DNA of 64,000 bases. It comes from Verrucomicrobiia bacterium. Lineage in GTDB: Bacteria; Verrucomicrobiota; Verrucomicrobiia; Opitutales; Cerasicoccaceae. Under the pieces are notes generated by a model. It did not search any database and was not told where the DNA came from. It saw nothing but the letters and a program-made list of their open reading frames with translations. Made by a program: the position numbers and the translations under genes. This document shows positions 37,937 to 47,816 of the stretch, in pieces. Numbering within the stretch: position 1 is the first letter of the stretch; the number at the start of each line of letters is the position of its first letter. Location: assembly GCA_030432235.1 (NCBI GenBank), contig JAUIHT010000003.1:1-64000 (forward strand). The letters run 5' to 3'.

Positions 37937-39379
37937 ATGATTGGCGATTTCATCATCATGCTCCTCGAGGGGGGCAAAGCCTTCTGGCTTTTTGTCACCA
38001 CACACATGGTGACGCTGATGGGCTTCATCATCGGGCTGCTGGTCATGGGGCAGCTCATTCGCCAGCGCCGGCAAACCAGTAACATCTTTGCCTGGTTCCT
38101 CCTTATCATCCTGATGCCCTTCATCGGGGTCATCCTGTACTTCCTCTTCGGCGGGACCAAGAGCCGCACCGTCCTGCGCAACAAACAGCGGGTGCGCAAG
38201 TTCACCTCCGAGCTGGCCTGCAAGGCCCACCCGGACATCGCGCCGGACCCCGATCACCCCTACGAGTTCGCCACGCTGGAGGGCAACAGCTTCGAGTTCC
38301 TGCCCGACGCCAAGACGTGCTTCGACGCGCTCTGCCGCGAAATCGAAAACGCCACCGAGAGCATCCATATCATGACCTACATCCTCGGCGACGATGAGGC
38401 CGGGCGGCCCGTGGTCGACCTGCTGGCCAAACGCGCCCGGGAAGGCGTGGAGGTCAAGCTCCTCATCGACGCGCTCGGCAGCCTGGGGCGCGGGGGCAAG
38501 TTCACCGACCCAATCCGCAAGGCCGGCGGGCGCGTGGCGCGCTTCATGCCCGTGCTGCCGCTGCAGACGCGCACCTCGGCCAACCTCCGCAACCACCGCA
38601 AGGTCGCCATCTTCGACCATAAGCGCTGCCTCACCGGCGGACAAAACATCGACACCCGCTTCATGGGGCCCAACCCCACCCCGGAAACCTTCCTCGATTT
38701 TTCCGCGGTCATCGAAGGGCCCATCGTCTCACAGTTCAACCGCCACTTCGTCAGCGACTGGTGCTTCGCCACCCGCGACGATGTGCAGGAATTTCACGAC
38801 GAGCTCATGTACAAACCCGAGCCCGCCGGGGACAACACCATGCGCCTCGTGCCGGGCGGGCCGGACTTCGAGCGGGACACCCTCTGGGAGCAGCTCATCA
38901 TCTACATGCAGGAGTGCCAGGAGGAAATCCTCATTGTCACGCCCTACTTCCTGCCCGACGACGTCATCTTCGCCTCGCTGGCGGTTAAAGCGCACCGCGG
39001 CAAGAAGATCACGCTCATCATCCCCGAGCACTCCAACCAGAAGATGGTCGACCGCGCCCGGTACTTTTTCCTGCGCGAGCTCCACGACGACGGCGTCGAT
39101 ATCCAGTTCTACCAGCCCGGCATGGTCCACGCGAAACTCTTCATCGTCGACCGCAAGATCGCCATGATCGGCTCAGCCAACATGGACCGCCGCAGCTTCT
39201 TCGTAAACTTCGAGATGGGCCTCTTTATCAAGTCACCCGAGACCATCAAGCAGCTCCAGGCCTGGGCCGACGCCCTCCTGCCCGACTGCGAGCCCTTCCA
39301 CCGCTCCGAGAAGGCCAAGGCCACCGCCGGCCGCGTCTTCCTCGAAGATATCGCTCACCTGATGATGCCGCTATTATAG
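37937..39379 (+). CDS. cls: Cardiolipin synthase (phospholipase D family)
   Basis: 480-residue membrane enzyme making cardiolipin. Two N-terminal membrane helices (about 12-35 and 45-70) precede two PLD domains. The first HKD motif is NHRKVAIFDHKRCLTGG near residue 219. The second is VHAKLFIVDRKIAMIGSANMDRRS near residue 397. Length and layout match bacterial Cls. ATG 37937 is chosen; a TTG at 37874 would add a non-hydrophobic extension. The 226-bp upstream gap contains only a 7-bp hairpin (37764-37781). Confidence 0.93.
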   Translation: MIGDFIIMLLEGGKAFWLFVTTHMVTLMGFIIGLLVMGQLIRQRRQTSNIFAWFLLIILMPFIGVILYFLFGGTKSRTVLRNKQRVRKFTSELACKAHPDIAPDPDHPYEFATLEGNSFEFLPDAKTCFDALCREIENATESIHIMTYILGDDEAGRPVVDLLAKRAREGVEVKLLIDALGSLGRGGKFTDPIRKAGGRVARFMPVLPLQTRTSANLRNHRKVAIFDHKRCLTGGQNIDTRFMGPNPTPETFLDFSAVIEGPIVSQFNRHFVSDWCFATRDDVQEFHDELMYKPEPAGDNTMRLVPGGPDFERDTLWEQLIIYMQECQEEILIVTPYFLPDDVIFASLAVKAHRGKKITLIIPEHSNQKMVDRARYFFLRELHDDGVDIQFYQPGMVHAKLFIVDRKIAMIGSANMDRRSFFVNFEMGLFIKSPETIKQLQAWADALLPDCEPFHRSEKAKATAGRVFLEDIAHLMMPLL

Positions 39380-39444
39380 CAGCGATAATATCTGGCTGCT
39401 CGGACAGTTTTGCTTTGTTTTCAAGCAGCGGCGATGCTAGCAAC

Positions 39445-40077
39445 ATGGACATGTCCGATGATCGCGATGCAGTCTACAAGAAGATAAGCCAAGCGCTCGC
39501 CCCGCTCAAGAGCGCCGGAAAGCAAAGCCCCTATCCCGACTGGGACGACGCCATCACCGTCTGCCATGCCCATCCCGAGTACGACTCGCTGTGGGAGCTT
39601 TTTACGGAGAAGATGAAGGCCGTCAACGGCACCCCGCTCAAAGGCCTGGAAGCCCTCGGCGCCTGGCTGACCGAGGCCAAGCAGACCATAGGCTATTGTG
39701 ACCCCGCCCTGGCGGATACCTTGAAAGCCGTGCCCAGCTTTGCCGGCATTACACTGGAAACCACCTTCGACCGTGAGCGCTTGGACGACTATGCCTTCGG
39801 CATTACCCGTGCTTCCGGCGCCATCGCCGAGAGCGGCACGCTCATGCTCAAGGACGCCGTAACCTCCTCGCGCCTCGGCGCCCTCGCCCCCTGGACGCAT
39901 ATCGCGTTGCTTGAGCCCGGCGCACTGTACCCGGATATCCCCACCGCCTTGGCAAACCTCGGTGACGACCCCGCCATCGTCTGGGCCACGGGGCCTTCCA
40001 AGACCGCCGACATCGAAGGCATCCTCATCGAGGGTGTCCACGGCCCCGGTACGCAGATCTGCTGCCTGCTTGATTAA
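39445..40077 (+). CDS. LUD-domain protein (LutC-like)
   Basis: 210-residue protein with the lactate-utilisation (LUD) fold. Recognisable stretches are YAFGITRASGAIAESGTLML (about 118-137) and VWATGPSKTADIEGILIEGVHGPG (about 178-201), both diagnostic for LutC-like proteins. LutA and LutB partners are not adjacent, so a role in lactate oxidation is unproven here. Start at ATG 39445; a second ATG at 39451 is possible. It lies 24 bp upstream of hprK on the same strand. Confidence 0.88.
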   Translation: MDMSDDRDAVYKKISQALAPLKSAGKQSPYPDWDDAITVCHAHPEYDSLWELFTEKMKAVNGTPLKGLEALGAWLTEAKQTIGYCDPALADTLKAVPSFAGITLETTFDRERLDDYAFGITRASGAIAESGTLMLKDAVTSSRLGALAPWTHIALLEPGALYPDIPTALANLGDDPAIVWATGPSKTADIEGILIEGVHGPGTQICCLLD

Positions 40078-40101
40078 TACACGCCCACTTTACCCTGCGC
40101 C

Positions 40102-41052
40102 ATGGCCCAAGCGAAACTCATCGAGAGCATATCCGTCCGGGAATTCTACGAGTCTTTTAAAGAACACCTGCAACTCGACCTGGTGGCGGGAGAACGCGGT
40201 CTGAACAAGGTCATCCGCGAAAAAAGCCTGAACCGCCCCGCCCTGGCGCTGACCGGCTACTATAAATATTTTGCCAACAAACGCATCCAGCTCTTCGGCG
40301 CCGGGGAAATGGGCTACCTGCGCGACTCCCCGGAGAACAAGCAGAAGAGCATCCTCGAGGGCATTGTGGATAAACACATCCCTTGCTTGATTATTTCCCG
40401 CAACCTCGTACCGCCCCCGGTCATGCTTGAGGTGGCCGAGGAGTACCGTGTGCCCACGTTTCGCACGCCTCAAAAATCGAAGGACTTTACCGCCGAAGCC
40501 ACCGTGCTGCTGGAGCACAAGTTCGCCCCGCGCACAACCCTGCACGGCACCCTCCTCGACATCAAAGGCATCGGCACGCTCCTGCGCGGCAAGAGCGGTG
40601 TCGGCAAAAGCGAATGCGCCCTGGCCCTCATCGAGCGCGGCCACAGCCTCGTGGCCGACGACCTCACCTACGTCAAACGTGTGGCCGAGACGGAGATCGT
40701 CGGCTCCTCCGCCGAGCTCAACCGCGGCTACATGGAATGCCGCGGCATCGGCATCATCAACATCGCGGAAATGTTCGGCATCCGATCCGTGCGGCTGGAC
40801 AAGCGCATCGACCTGGTTGTCAGCTTTCACGAATGGGTTCCCGGCACCCCGGAAGAGAGGACCGGCCTGGAAGAGAATTTCTACAACATCCTCGATGTGG
40901 ATGTCCCGCATGTCGAAATCCCCGTGCGGCCCGGACGCGACCTGGCCCGCCTGACCGAAGTGGCCGCGCTGGTCCAAGCCCTCAAGCGCATGGGTCACGA
41001 CTCGGCCAAGGAATTCAATGAGCGCCTGATCGAGGCCATGGCCAAGAAGTGA
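40102..41052 (+). CDS. hprK: HPr kinase/phosphorylase
   Basis: 316-residue bifunctional enzyme that phosphorylates and dephosphorylates Ser46 of HPr-like proteins, linking carbon state to regulation. The P-loop is GKSGVGKS (about 163-170); catalytic His lies in [11 protein letters not shown] (about 148). The family signature [20 protein letters not shown] is near residue 212, and the C-terminal VPVRPGR-type element appears as [10 protein letters not shown]. Length matches the Gram-positive enzymes. No HPr or EI gene is near. It may be co-transcribed with the LUD gene. Confidence 0.95.
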   Translation: MAQAKLIESISVREFYESFKEHLQLDLVAGERGLNKVIREKSLNRPALALTGYYKYFANKRIQLFGAGEMGYLRDSPENKQKSILEGIVDKHIPCLIISRNLVPPPVMLEVAEEYRVPTFRTPQKSKDFTAEATVLLEHKFAPRTTLHGTLLDIKGIGTLLRGKSGVGKSECALALIERGHSLVADDLTYVKRVAETEIVGSSAELNRGYMECRGIGIINIAEMFGIRSVRLDKRIDLVVSFHEWVPGTPEERTGLEENFYNILDVDVPHVEIPVRPGRDLARLTEVAALVQALKRMGHDSAKEFNERLIEAMAKK

Positions 41053-41699
41053 CGCGACGCGCGCAAAACTGCGGTTAATAGCCCGCACTCACCTGCTGAT
41101 CGCCACGCAGCCCCGTGAATAACTCGAAAAAACGCGGGTCGATTGAAAAGTTACAGGCCGGTAACGACGCGCTCAAAAGTACCGGAAAAAGCAACTAAAA
41201 TTTTTTTTTCGACGCGTATACCACGCCAAGTATTCAGTCAGACATCATGCCAGAAGATCCACACCATGCGCAACCTGCTCAGAATACGCACTTTTCTAAA
41301 TCAAAATCTTCCAGTGATACAGAAGCATTCACCGAAAAAAATTACCCACGACCCATTGTGAACAACATGTTCAAAATATCCGCTTGCGAACGGAGATTTT
41401 GAACCCTTAACTCGGACCACTACAGACGAGTGGGGAAACGGTCAGATTTTAGCTTTGCCCCTAAAAAAGCTTTGAACACTTTTGACCAGTTCCTCTTTGT
41501 CGAAAAATTCTTAATTTATTTATATTCATACCGTTATGCACTTTGCTAATCACTTCTCTCATTTTCGGCCAGCTTTATGCTGAAATGATCGTTTCTACCT
41601 TTTCCAGGACGACAAATTCGTCCTTTTCAAGGCCTCTGGGCCAAGATCCCCGTATTCAAGTATTTGTGAATAAACACTTAAAATTTTCCATTTCTGTAA
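41053..41699 (+). other. AT-rich region upstream of dnaA, candidate oriC
   Basis: A 647-bp gap without convincing genes, clearly more AT-rich than its surroundings. Candidate DnaA boxes: TGTGAATAA at 41665-41673 (reverse of TTATTCACA, a perfect TTATNCACA match, 26 bp before dnaA); TGTGAACAA at 41357-41365 (one mismatch); CGTGAATAA at 41114-41122 (one mismatch); AGATCCACA at 41255-41263 (two mismatches). An AT-only-like stretch (TTCTTAATTTATTTATATTC, about 41508-41527) could be an unwinding element. The perfect box may alternatively serve only dnaA autoregulation. Confidence 0.5.
41665..41673 (-). promoter_or_regulatory. Perfect DnaA box before dnaA
   Basis: TGTGAATAA is the reverse complement of TTATTCACA, matching the TTATNCACA consensus. 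It is 26 bp upstream of the dnaA start. Confidence 0.6.
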
Positions 41700-43109
41700 A
41701 TGTCCCAAAATACCCATTCCGCCAATCTATGGGATGCCGTTAAATCCGATTTTCGCTCACTCTTTCCAGACGACGTATATCAAACTTGGTTCGAGCCGAT
41801 GAGCTGCGTCGGCGAGGCCGACGGTGACTTAACGCTTTCCGTGCCCAATGACTTTGCCGCCATTTGGGTGCAGGATAACTATCAAGATCTCATCACCCGC
41901 CGTCTGGAGCAAGCCACGGGCCGTAGCATGCGCCTGCGCTTCGAAGTCGACGGCGGCGACTCGTCTGAAACCGAAGAGGAAAGCGCCGCTCGCAACGGCC
42001 AATCGGATGAAACCGCAACCCGCGTCCCCGCCAAACCACGGGTGACCCCCGCACGTGAGCGCAACCTCGGGTTCGTTCTTAATCCCAAGAACACCTTTGA
42101 AAATTTCGTGGTAGGCTCGGGCAACCAGCTTGCGCACGCCGCCTGCATCGCCGTCAGTAACGAACCCGCCAAGGCCTACAACCCGCTCTTTCTCTACGGG
42201 GAAACCGGGCTGGGCAAAACGCACCTGATGCAAGCCGTCGCGCAGCACACTCTGAGCACCCACAGCGATGCCCGCATCGCCTACATCTCCACGGAAACCT
42301 TCACCAACGAGTTCATCAGCGCCATTCAGGAGAATACCGTTACACGCTTTCGCCAGCGCTACCGTCAGGTCGACGTGCTCCTGATTGACGACATTCACTT
42401 TCTTTCGGGCAAGGAGCGCATCCAGGAGGAGTTTTTCCATACCTTCAACGAGCTCTTCGAATCGCAAAAGCAAATCTTCCTCTCCAGTGACCGTCCCGCC
42501 AGCGAGATCGCCAAGCTGGAAAACCGCCTCGTCTCCCGCTTCCAGTGGGGTCTGGTGACCGACATCCAGCCGCCGGACTTCGAGACACGCCTGGCCATCC
42601 TGACCAAGAAGGCCCGCAGCATGCAGCTCGATGTGCCGGAGGATATCCTGCACTTCCTGGCCGAGCGCGTGGCGCGCAACGTCCGCCGCATGGAAGGCGC
42701 CCTCACCCGTGTGGCCGGCTACACCGCCCTCATGCAGGGCAAGCTGGACATCCCGGTGGTCGAAAAACTCCTCGGAGACATTCTTCAGGAAGAAGCGGAA
42801 AACCAGGTCACCATCGAAAAGATTCAGGAAAAGGTCGCCGACTACTACAAGCTGCGCCTTTCCGATATGGTGAGCAAACGCCGCCCGTCCAACATCGCCT
42901 TCCCCCGCCAGATCGCCATGTACCTGAGCCGTATGCTGACCACCCACTCTCTGCAGGAGATCGGGCAGTCCTTCGGCGGGCGTGATCACGGCACGGTTAT
43001 CCACGCCTGCAAGACCGTGGAAAACATGATGGACCAGGAAGACGCCGTGGCCCGGGCCGTGGAATACCTGCGCAAGCAACTGGGCAACAACGGCCCCATC
43101 CGCAAGTAG
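41700..43109 (+). CDS. dnaA: Chromosomal replication initiator DnaA
   Basis: 469-residue AAA+ initiator that binds DnaA boxes and opens the origin. Domain I covers about residues 8-85; an acidic linker (domain II, SSETEEESAARNG) follows. Domain III begins at NPKNTFENFVVGSGNQLAHA and has Walker A GETGLGKT (167-174) and Walker B VLLIDDIHFLSG. Domain IV carries the DNA-binding signature FGGRDHGTVIHACKTVE near the C-terminus. ATG 41700 has no Shine-Dalgarno sequence. dnaN and other usual origin genes are not next to it; hprK lies upstream. Confidence 0.97.
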   Translation: MSQNTHSANLWDAVKSDFRSLFPDDVYQTWFEPMSCVGEADGDLTLSVPNDFAAIWVQDNYQDLITRRLEQATGRSMRLRFEVDGGDSSETEEESAARNGQSDETATRVPAKPRVTPARERNLGFVLNPKNTFENFVVGSGNQLAHAACIAVSNEPAKAYNPLFLYGETGLGKTHLMQAVAQHTLSTHSDARIAYISTETFTNEFISAIQENTVTRFRQRYRQVDVLLIDDIHFLSGKERIQEEFFHTFNELFESQKQIFLSSDRPASEIAKLENRLVSRFQWGLVTDIQPPDFETRLAILTKKARSMQLDVPEDILHFLAERVARNVRRMEGALTRVAGYTALMQGKLDIPVVEKLLGDILQEEAENQVTIEKIQEKVADYYKLRLSDMVSKRRPSNIAFPRQIAMYLSRMLTTHSLQEIGQSFGGRDHGTVIHACKTVENMMDQEDAVARAVEYLRKQLGNNGPIRK

Positions 43110-43250
43110 TACCGCTTCTCAGTGCGCTTGAGAAAATCGATGCGGAGCATCGTGGCTTCTCATAAACGTGCCTTTGGGGCAAGAACTTGATCGTACCCAG
43201 ACGCGAGCCATGTAGCCCCAAGGCGAGCCTATCAACGCGGATGAATGGTA

Positions 43251-45107
43251 TTAATCCAGATACGGCTTGTACTCGGGCACGTAGCGCTGGATGAGCTGCT
43301 TGAGCTGATTGCGGTCCAGAGACTCGCACTGCTCCTGAAGCTCCTTGAAATACGACTCGACCTGCTCCAGCGGCGTGGGCTTCGCGGTGTAACGCCTGAC
43401 ACGCGGGTGGGACGTGCTGACGTACTCCTCTTCTTTGGTGTAGTGCAGCTCTTCGTATAATTTTTCACCCGGTCGCAGGCCGACGAACTTGATCTCGATA
43501 TCGAGGTCCGGCTCGAAGCCGCTCAACTCAATCAATTGGCGCGCCAAGTCCACAATCTTGATAGGCTTGCCCATATCCAGAATGAAAATCTCACCCCCGC
43601 TACCCTGGGAGGCACACTGCAGAACCAGGCCTACCGCCTCCGGTATGGACATAAAGTAGCGCGTTACCTCCGGATGGGTCACCGTAACCGGACCACCCTC
43701 GCGGATCTGATTCTTGAAGATAGGAACCACGCTGCCGGATGACCCCAGGACGTTGCCAAAGCGCACCGCCATGAACTCGGTCTTGTTACCCTCCTGCTGC
43801 GTCAGCGATTGCAGGTAAATCTCGGAAAGGCGCTTGGAGGCACCCATGGCGTTGGTGGGGTTGATGGCTTTGTCGGAGGATATGAAAACAAAGCGCTTCA
43901 CGCCGAACTCAATCGCCATGCGCCCGAACTGGGCCGTGGCCAGGGTATTGTTTTTCAGCGCCTCGCCCGGCTGTTGCTCAATCAGAGGCACATGCTTGTA
44001 GGCCGCCGAATGGAAAATAACCTGAGGGCGGTAACGATCCATGATGTAGCGCATGCGCTTCTCATCCGAAACATCAGCCAACAACGGCAGGATCAGTGCG
44101 TTGAAGCCCTCCGAGTGCAACTGCTGCTCAATGGCAAAGAGGGCCACCTCGGAATGGTCCACCAGCAGGAGGCGGTGGGGGTTCTTCGCCGCTATTTGCC
44201 GGCATAGCTCACTACCGATGCTGCCACCGGCCCCGGTGACCATGACGACCTTCTGGGCAATAAGCGCATGCGCCTCGATGCTGTCGGTATCCAGGGACTG
44301 ACGTCCGAGAAAATCCTCCAGCTCGACGGGACGCAACTGATCGGCACGAATCTGACCGTTTAGCAACTCCTGAGGCGAAGGTACGATGAGCAAATCGAGC
44401 TTTTCACGGCGCGCCAGCAGTAGAATCTCCCGAATGCGCGCAGCAGAAATCGCAGGCTCGGCGATGATCAGACGGTCCAGATCGAATTTCGCCGTCGCAT
44501 GCACGATGGAGTTGATGCCGCCAACCACGCGAACCCCGCAGTAGGTGCAGCCGATCTTCGCAGGGTCGTCATCAATGAAGGCGACCGGGGTCATGCCAAA
44601 ACCGCGCTTGGTCAACAGCTCGAGCGCCAGGCCATTACCGACGAAGCCCGCCCCAATGATGGCCACACGATGACTCAGGACGCCGCCCCGGCCCTTGATG
44701 CCATAGGCATCGCCCCGGATAAATTGCAGCAAGGCTCGCAGACCGCCCAGGAAGAGCAGCGCCAGCATGAAATCGATGAGGATAATCGAGCGTCCGGGGC
44801 AGTCCTTCCCGCCAAAAACATACCAGAGGTAAAGCTCGAAGGCTGCAGTCAGCCCCAGGGCCATGGCCAACTGGATGAAATCGTAACTGCGCATGCGCGC
44901 GGACATGATCTCGAACTGGCCGAAGGCGTACAGGACCACCATTTGCAGCGGTATCAGCCATAGCATGACGGAAACACGTTGCTCCTGAAACACCTCCGGA
45001 GTCTGGAATTCCCAGCGAATCTCGTAGGCAAAATACAAGGAAGCCGCGCAAAGCAGGCCTATCAGACCTATGTATGCCAAGTTTTCTTTGGGTAGCGGTT
45101 TGGCCAT
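43251..45107 (-). CDS. Membrane-bound nucleoside-diphosphate-sugar epimerase/dehydratase (CapD/FlaA1-like)
   Basis: 618-residue enzyme of surface polysaccharide synthesis. Four membrane helices occupy residues 10-130. A first Rossmann-like domain begins with HRVAIIGAGFVGNGLA (about 165), and the catalytic short-chain dehydratase domain with VMVTGAGGSIGSELCRQ (about 298). FISSDKAINPTNAMGASKR holds the catalytic region, where the usual Tyr of YxxxK is replaced by Met, as is typical of long CapD/PglF-type 4,6-dehydratases. It probably makes UDP-4-keto-6-deoxy-HexNAc. ATG 45107 is used; upstream codons to 45161 are non-conserved. Divergent from the reductase gene. Confidence 0.9.
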   Translation of the reverse strand: MAKPLPKENLAYIGLIGLLCAASLYFAYEIRWEFQTPEVFQEQRVSVMLWLIPLQMVVLYAFGQFEIMSARMRSYDFIQLAMALGLTAAFELYLWYVFGGKDCPGRSIILIDFMLALLFLGGLRALLQFIRGDAYGIKGRGGVLSHRVAIIGAGFVGNGLALELLTKRGFGMTPVAFIDDDPAKIGCTYCGVRVVGGINSIVHATAKFDLDRLIIAEPAISAARIREILLLARREKLDLLIVPSPQELLNGQIRADQLRPVELEDFLGRQSLDTDSIEAHALIAQKVVMVTGAGGSIGSELCRQIAAKNPHRLLLVDHSEVALFAIEQQLHSEGFNALILPLLADVSDEKRMRYIMDRYRPQVIFHSAAYKHVPLIEQQPGEALKNNTLATAQFGRMAIEFGVKRFVFISSDKAINPTNAMGASKRLSEIYLQSLTQQEGNKTEFMAVRFGNVLGSSGSVVPIFKNQIREGGPVTVTHPEVTRYFMSIPEAVGLVLQCASQGSGGEIFILDMGKPIKIVDLARQLIELSGFEPDLDIEIKFVGLRPGEKLYEELHYTKEEEYVSTSHPRVRRYTAKPTPLEQVESYFKELQEQCESLDRNQLKQLIQRYVPEYKPYLD

Positions 45108-45204
45108 AAGAAAAAGAGTTATATCTAAGAATCCTGGCATTTTGAACAAGACTATTCCCACCCGCCCTCTTGACGCCGTCCGGGCGGGCTTTCACTATGG
45201 CGGC

Positions 45205-46194
45205 ATGGAATACCGCAATCTCGGAAACACGGGCCTGCGTGTCAGCGCCCTTTCTTTTGGCGCCTGGGTCACCTTTGGGGCACAAATTGAGGACGATACC
45301 GCGGCGGACTTGATGCGCACCGCCTATGAGGCGGGCGTGAATTTCTTCGACAACGCCGAGGCCTACGCCGGTGGCCGGGCTGAGCTCGTCATGGGTAAGA
45401 TCCTCAAGGACTTCGGCTGGCCGCGCAGCTCCTGGTGCGTTTCAAGCAAGGTCTTCTGGGGCGGGCAACAACCGACCCAGCACGGCCTCTCCCGCAAGCA
45501 CATTCACGACGCCTGCCACGACGCCTTGAAGCGCCTCCAGGTCGACTACCTGGACCTGTTTTTCTGCCACCGGCCGGATCACCAAACTCCCATCGAAGAA
45601 ACCGTCGCGGCCATGACGGACCTCATCCGGCAGGGCAAAGTGCTCTATTGGGGCACCAGCGAATGGACCGCGCGCGACATCGCCCTGGCCCACGAGGCCG
45701 CCGCCCGTAACGGCCACTACGCACCCGCCATGGAGCAGCCGCAGTACCATTTGTTCCACCGTCAGCGGGTCGAGGTGGACTACGCGCCACTATACCGCAA
45801 TCCCGGGCTCGGCACCACCGTCTGGTCTCCTCTGGCTTCCGGGCTGCTCACCGGCAAGTATCTGGAAGGCGACCCCGGCGACACACGTATCTCCCTGGAA
45901 GGCTACGACTGGCTCAAGAAGCGTTTCGAGGGCGAAGATTTCGAGCAGAAAATCGCCGTCATTGCCAAGCTGGCCAAACTGGCCGACGAGCTTGGCATCA
46001 CCATGCCTCGCCTGGCCCTTGGCTGGGTTCTGAAAAACCCGCACGTGAGCACCGCGATTCTCGGCGCCTCCAAAGTTTTCCAACTCACGGAGAATCTCAA
46101 AACAATCGACGATATGCCCAAAATCACCGCCGACGTCATGGCGCGCATCGAGGAAATCGCGGGTTCGAAACCCGAGCCGGAGCAGCAATTTTAA
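45205..46194 (+). CDS. Aldo/keto reductase, potassium-channel beta-subunit-like
   Basis: 329-residue NADPH-dependent oxidoreductase with a TIM barrel. MEYRNLGNTGLRVSALSFG is the classic opening. The catalytic tetrad is Asp and Tyr in FFDNAEAYAGG, Lys in SSKVFWGG and His in LFFCHRPD. The second half has TVWSPLASGLLTGKY and the cofactor-binding STAILGASKVFQL. The overall sequence is closest to the Kv-beta/YghZ group. ATG 45205 excludes a non-conserved extension reaching 45070 that overlaps the divergent gene. Substrate unknown. Confidence 0.93.
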   Translation: MEYRNLGNTGLRVSALSFGAWVTFGAQIEDDTAADLMRTAYEAGVNFFDNAEAYAGGRAELVMGKILKDFGWPRSSWCVSSKVFWGGQQPTQHGLSRKHIHDACHDALKRLQVDYLDLFFCHRPDHQTPIEETVAAMTDLIRQGKVLYWGTSEWTARDIALAHEAAARNGHYAPAMEQPQYHLFHRQRVEVDYAPLYRNPGLGTTVWSPLASGLLTGKYLEGDPGDTRISLEGYDWLKKRFEGEDFEQKIAVIAKLAKLADELGITMPRLALGWVLKNPHVSTAILGASKVFQLTENLKTIDDMPKITADVMARIEEIAGSKPEPEQQF

Positions 46195-46376
46195 GATAAA
46201 TCGTTCTTCCCCGTCGGAAATAAGGCAAGAATACCTCGGCAAAAAACGGGGGAAATCACCCAGGGCGCTTTGTTTGTGGTTGCCATGCTATTGTATCGTT
46301 GACTAACGTCTGCGCTGTTGTCGCACGGCCCTCCCGTCGTGCTTCGCCTTGAACTACTGAACCCGAATCACCTCAT

Positions 46377-47069
46377 ATGGACGAAGCTGCTTCTCCTTCA
46401 CCCAGCGTCGAAAGCTTACTCGCAGACTATAATGCCGCCCAAAAACAGCGCCGAACCGCGCGCTATTTGATGACTCTGCTCATCGCCACCATTGTCTTCA
46501 TCTTCATCCTGCTCGGCGTCGGCGCCGTGCAGCATTTCCAGAAAAACGAGATCGATGCCTTCGGCTTGGCCCTGACCGCCGAAGCCGCGGTCATCACCCC
46601 CATGGTTATGGAGGAAGTCGGTCAGGCCGCCAATCGTGCCGCTCCTCAAATCCAGGATATCTTCGCCCGGACCTTTACCGAGAACGAAGAGCGCTACGTC
46701 GAAGTCCTCTCGGATAACTACATCGCGCTGCAATCGTACGCCCAGGCACGCTGGCCGCAAGTCGAGGACGCCATCGCCGAGCTCGTCATCGAGCAGGAGG
46801 ACACGGCCCGAAGTACCCTGCTCCAGTACATCCCCGAGGATAAGCTGGCCCAGTTGAGCTTGTCCTACGACCAAGCCTTGCGCGCTTATATGGAGGGCTT
46901 CTTCTCCGAACACTTTGCCGGTGATATGGTCACCGCCCAGGACATGGTGGATAAACTGCAAACCCTGGCAGAAACCGAGACGGACATGCCTCCGCCGGAC
47001 AGCCAGTACATCATCGGGATGTTCCTCGAGCTACTCGGGCTCCAGATGCAGGATAACGCCTCGGAATAA
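46377..47069 (+). CDS. Single-pass membrane protein of unknown function, first of a pair
   Basis: 230 residues. A short cytosolic N-terminus (about 30 residues) precedes one membrane helix (LMTLLIATIVFIFILLGVGA, about 31-50). A mostly helical, acidic extracytoplasmic domain with few glycines follows. No family recognised. The next gene, 33 bp downstream, encodes a protein of the same size and topology, so the two probably arose by duplication and may form a complex. Confidence 0.7.
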   Translation: MDEAASPSPSVESLLADYNAAQKQRRTARYLMTLLIATIVFIFILLGVGAVQHFQKNEIDAFGLALTAEAAVITPMVMEEVGQAANRAAPQIQDIFARTFTENEERYVEVLSDNYIALQSYAQARWPQVEDAIAELVIEQEDTARSTLLQYIPEDKLAQLSLSYDQALRAYMEGFFSEHFAGDMVTAQDMVDKLQTLAETETDMPPPDSQYIIGMFLELLGLQMQDNASE

Positions 47070-47102
47070 CGGTATCACCCAAAATACGGAAAGGATTTCA
47101 AC

Positions 47103-47816
47103 ATGTCTGAAAAAGAAACCGAACAACTGACCGCCTTTATCGCCGAGGAAGCCCGCAAGGCCCGCAAGGCAACTACCTCGACTTACATCTTCGGCCTCAT
47201 CGCCGCCTGCATCATCGGCGCGTACATGGGCTTCATCCTGCATATGGAAAAGACCTTCCTGCAGCCGGACAACCTTGCCTACCTGATGCGCCTGGAGGCC
47301 GAAGCGGCTCTGCCGGGAATCATCCGTGACACGGAAAACGCCATCGTCGAAAGCGCGGCCAATGGCACCCAGCGCCTCAGCGACGAGTTCATCTCCCTGG
47401 TCCCGCGCATGACGGCAGCCGGCATGGAGCAGATTGACCTCACCTACACCGAGCAAATTCCGTTCATCAGCACGGAGTTGTCCGCCATCGTCGAGGAGTA
47501 CATCCATCTGCACGGACCCGAGCTCGCCTCCTTCGCCAACGAACACACCAGCCAGGAATTTGCGACCTACTTCACCGAGGAGATGATGGCCGAGTTCCAC
47601 CGTCAGCTCGATCAGCAGTTGAAGGACTCCTACGAAGGGCGCGACTTGGCCTACTTCAAGGAAAACCTGACCGACTCCATCATCGCGATGAACCAGACCG
47701 TGGACGAGCTGGTGGCACAACACCCGGACACCATGGATCGCCGCACACGCCTGCAACGGCGCCTGCTGGCCCGCTTGGTTGCCATGGCCACGGCAACGCC
47801 CGAAACCGACCAGTAA
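47103..47816 (+). CDS. Single-pass membrane protein of unknown function, second of a pair
   Basis: 237 residues with the same plan as its upstream neighbour: a charged cytosolic N-terminus (EEARKARKATTSTY), a membrane helix at about 27-46 (IFGLIAACIIGAYMGFIL) and a helical acidic exterior domain. Residues around EAEAALPGIIRDTENAIVES align loosely with EAAVITPMVMEEVGQAANRA of the first protein. The C-terminus is basic (RRTRLQRRLLARL). Function unknown. Confidence 0.7.
   Translation: MSEKETEQLTAFIAEEARKARKATTSTYIFGLIAACIIGAYMGFILHMEKTFLQPDNLAYLMRLEAEAALPGIIRDTENAIVESAANGTQRLSDEFISLVPRMTAAGMEQIDLTYTEQIPFISTELSAIVEEYIHLHGPELASFANEHTSQEFATYFTEEMMAEFHRQLDQQLKDSYEGRDLAYFKENLTDSIIAMNQTVDELVAQHPDTMDRRTRLQRRLLARLVAMATATPETDQ

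Noticed and set aside
41143-41361. Short open frame in the candidate origin region
   Set aside because: Poor composition, no leader, no recognisable domain, and it lies within AT-rich non-coding sequence.
41543-41743. Short open frame overlapping the dnaA start
   Set aside because: It runs out of frame across the DnaA box and the dnaA start, with no domain features.
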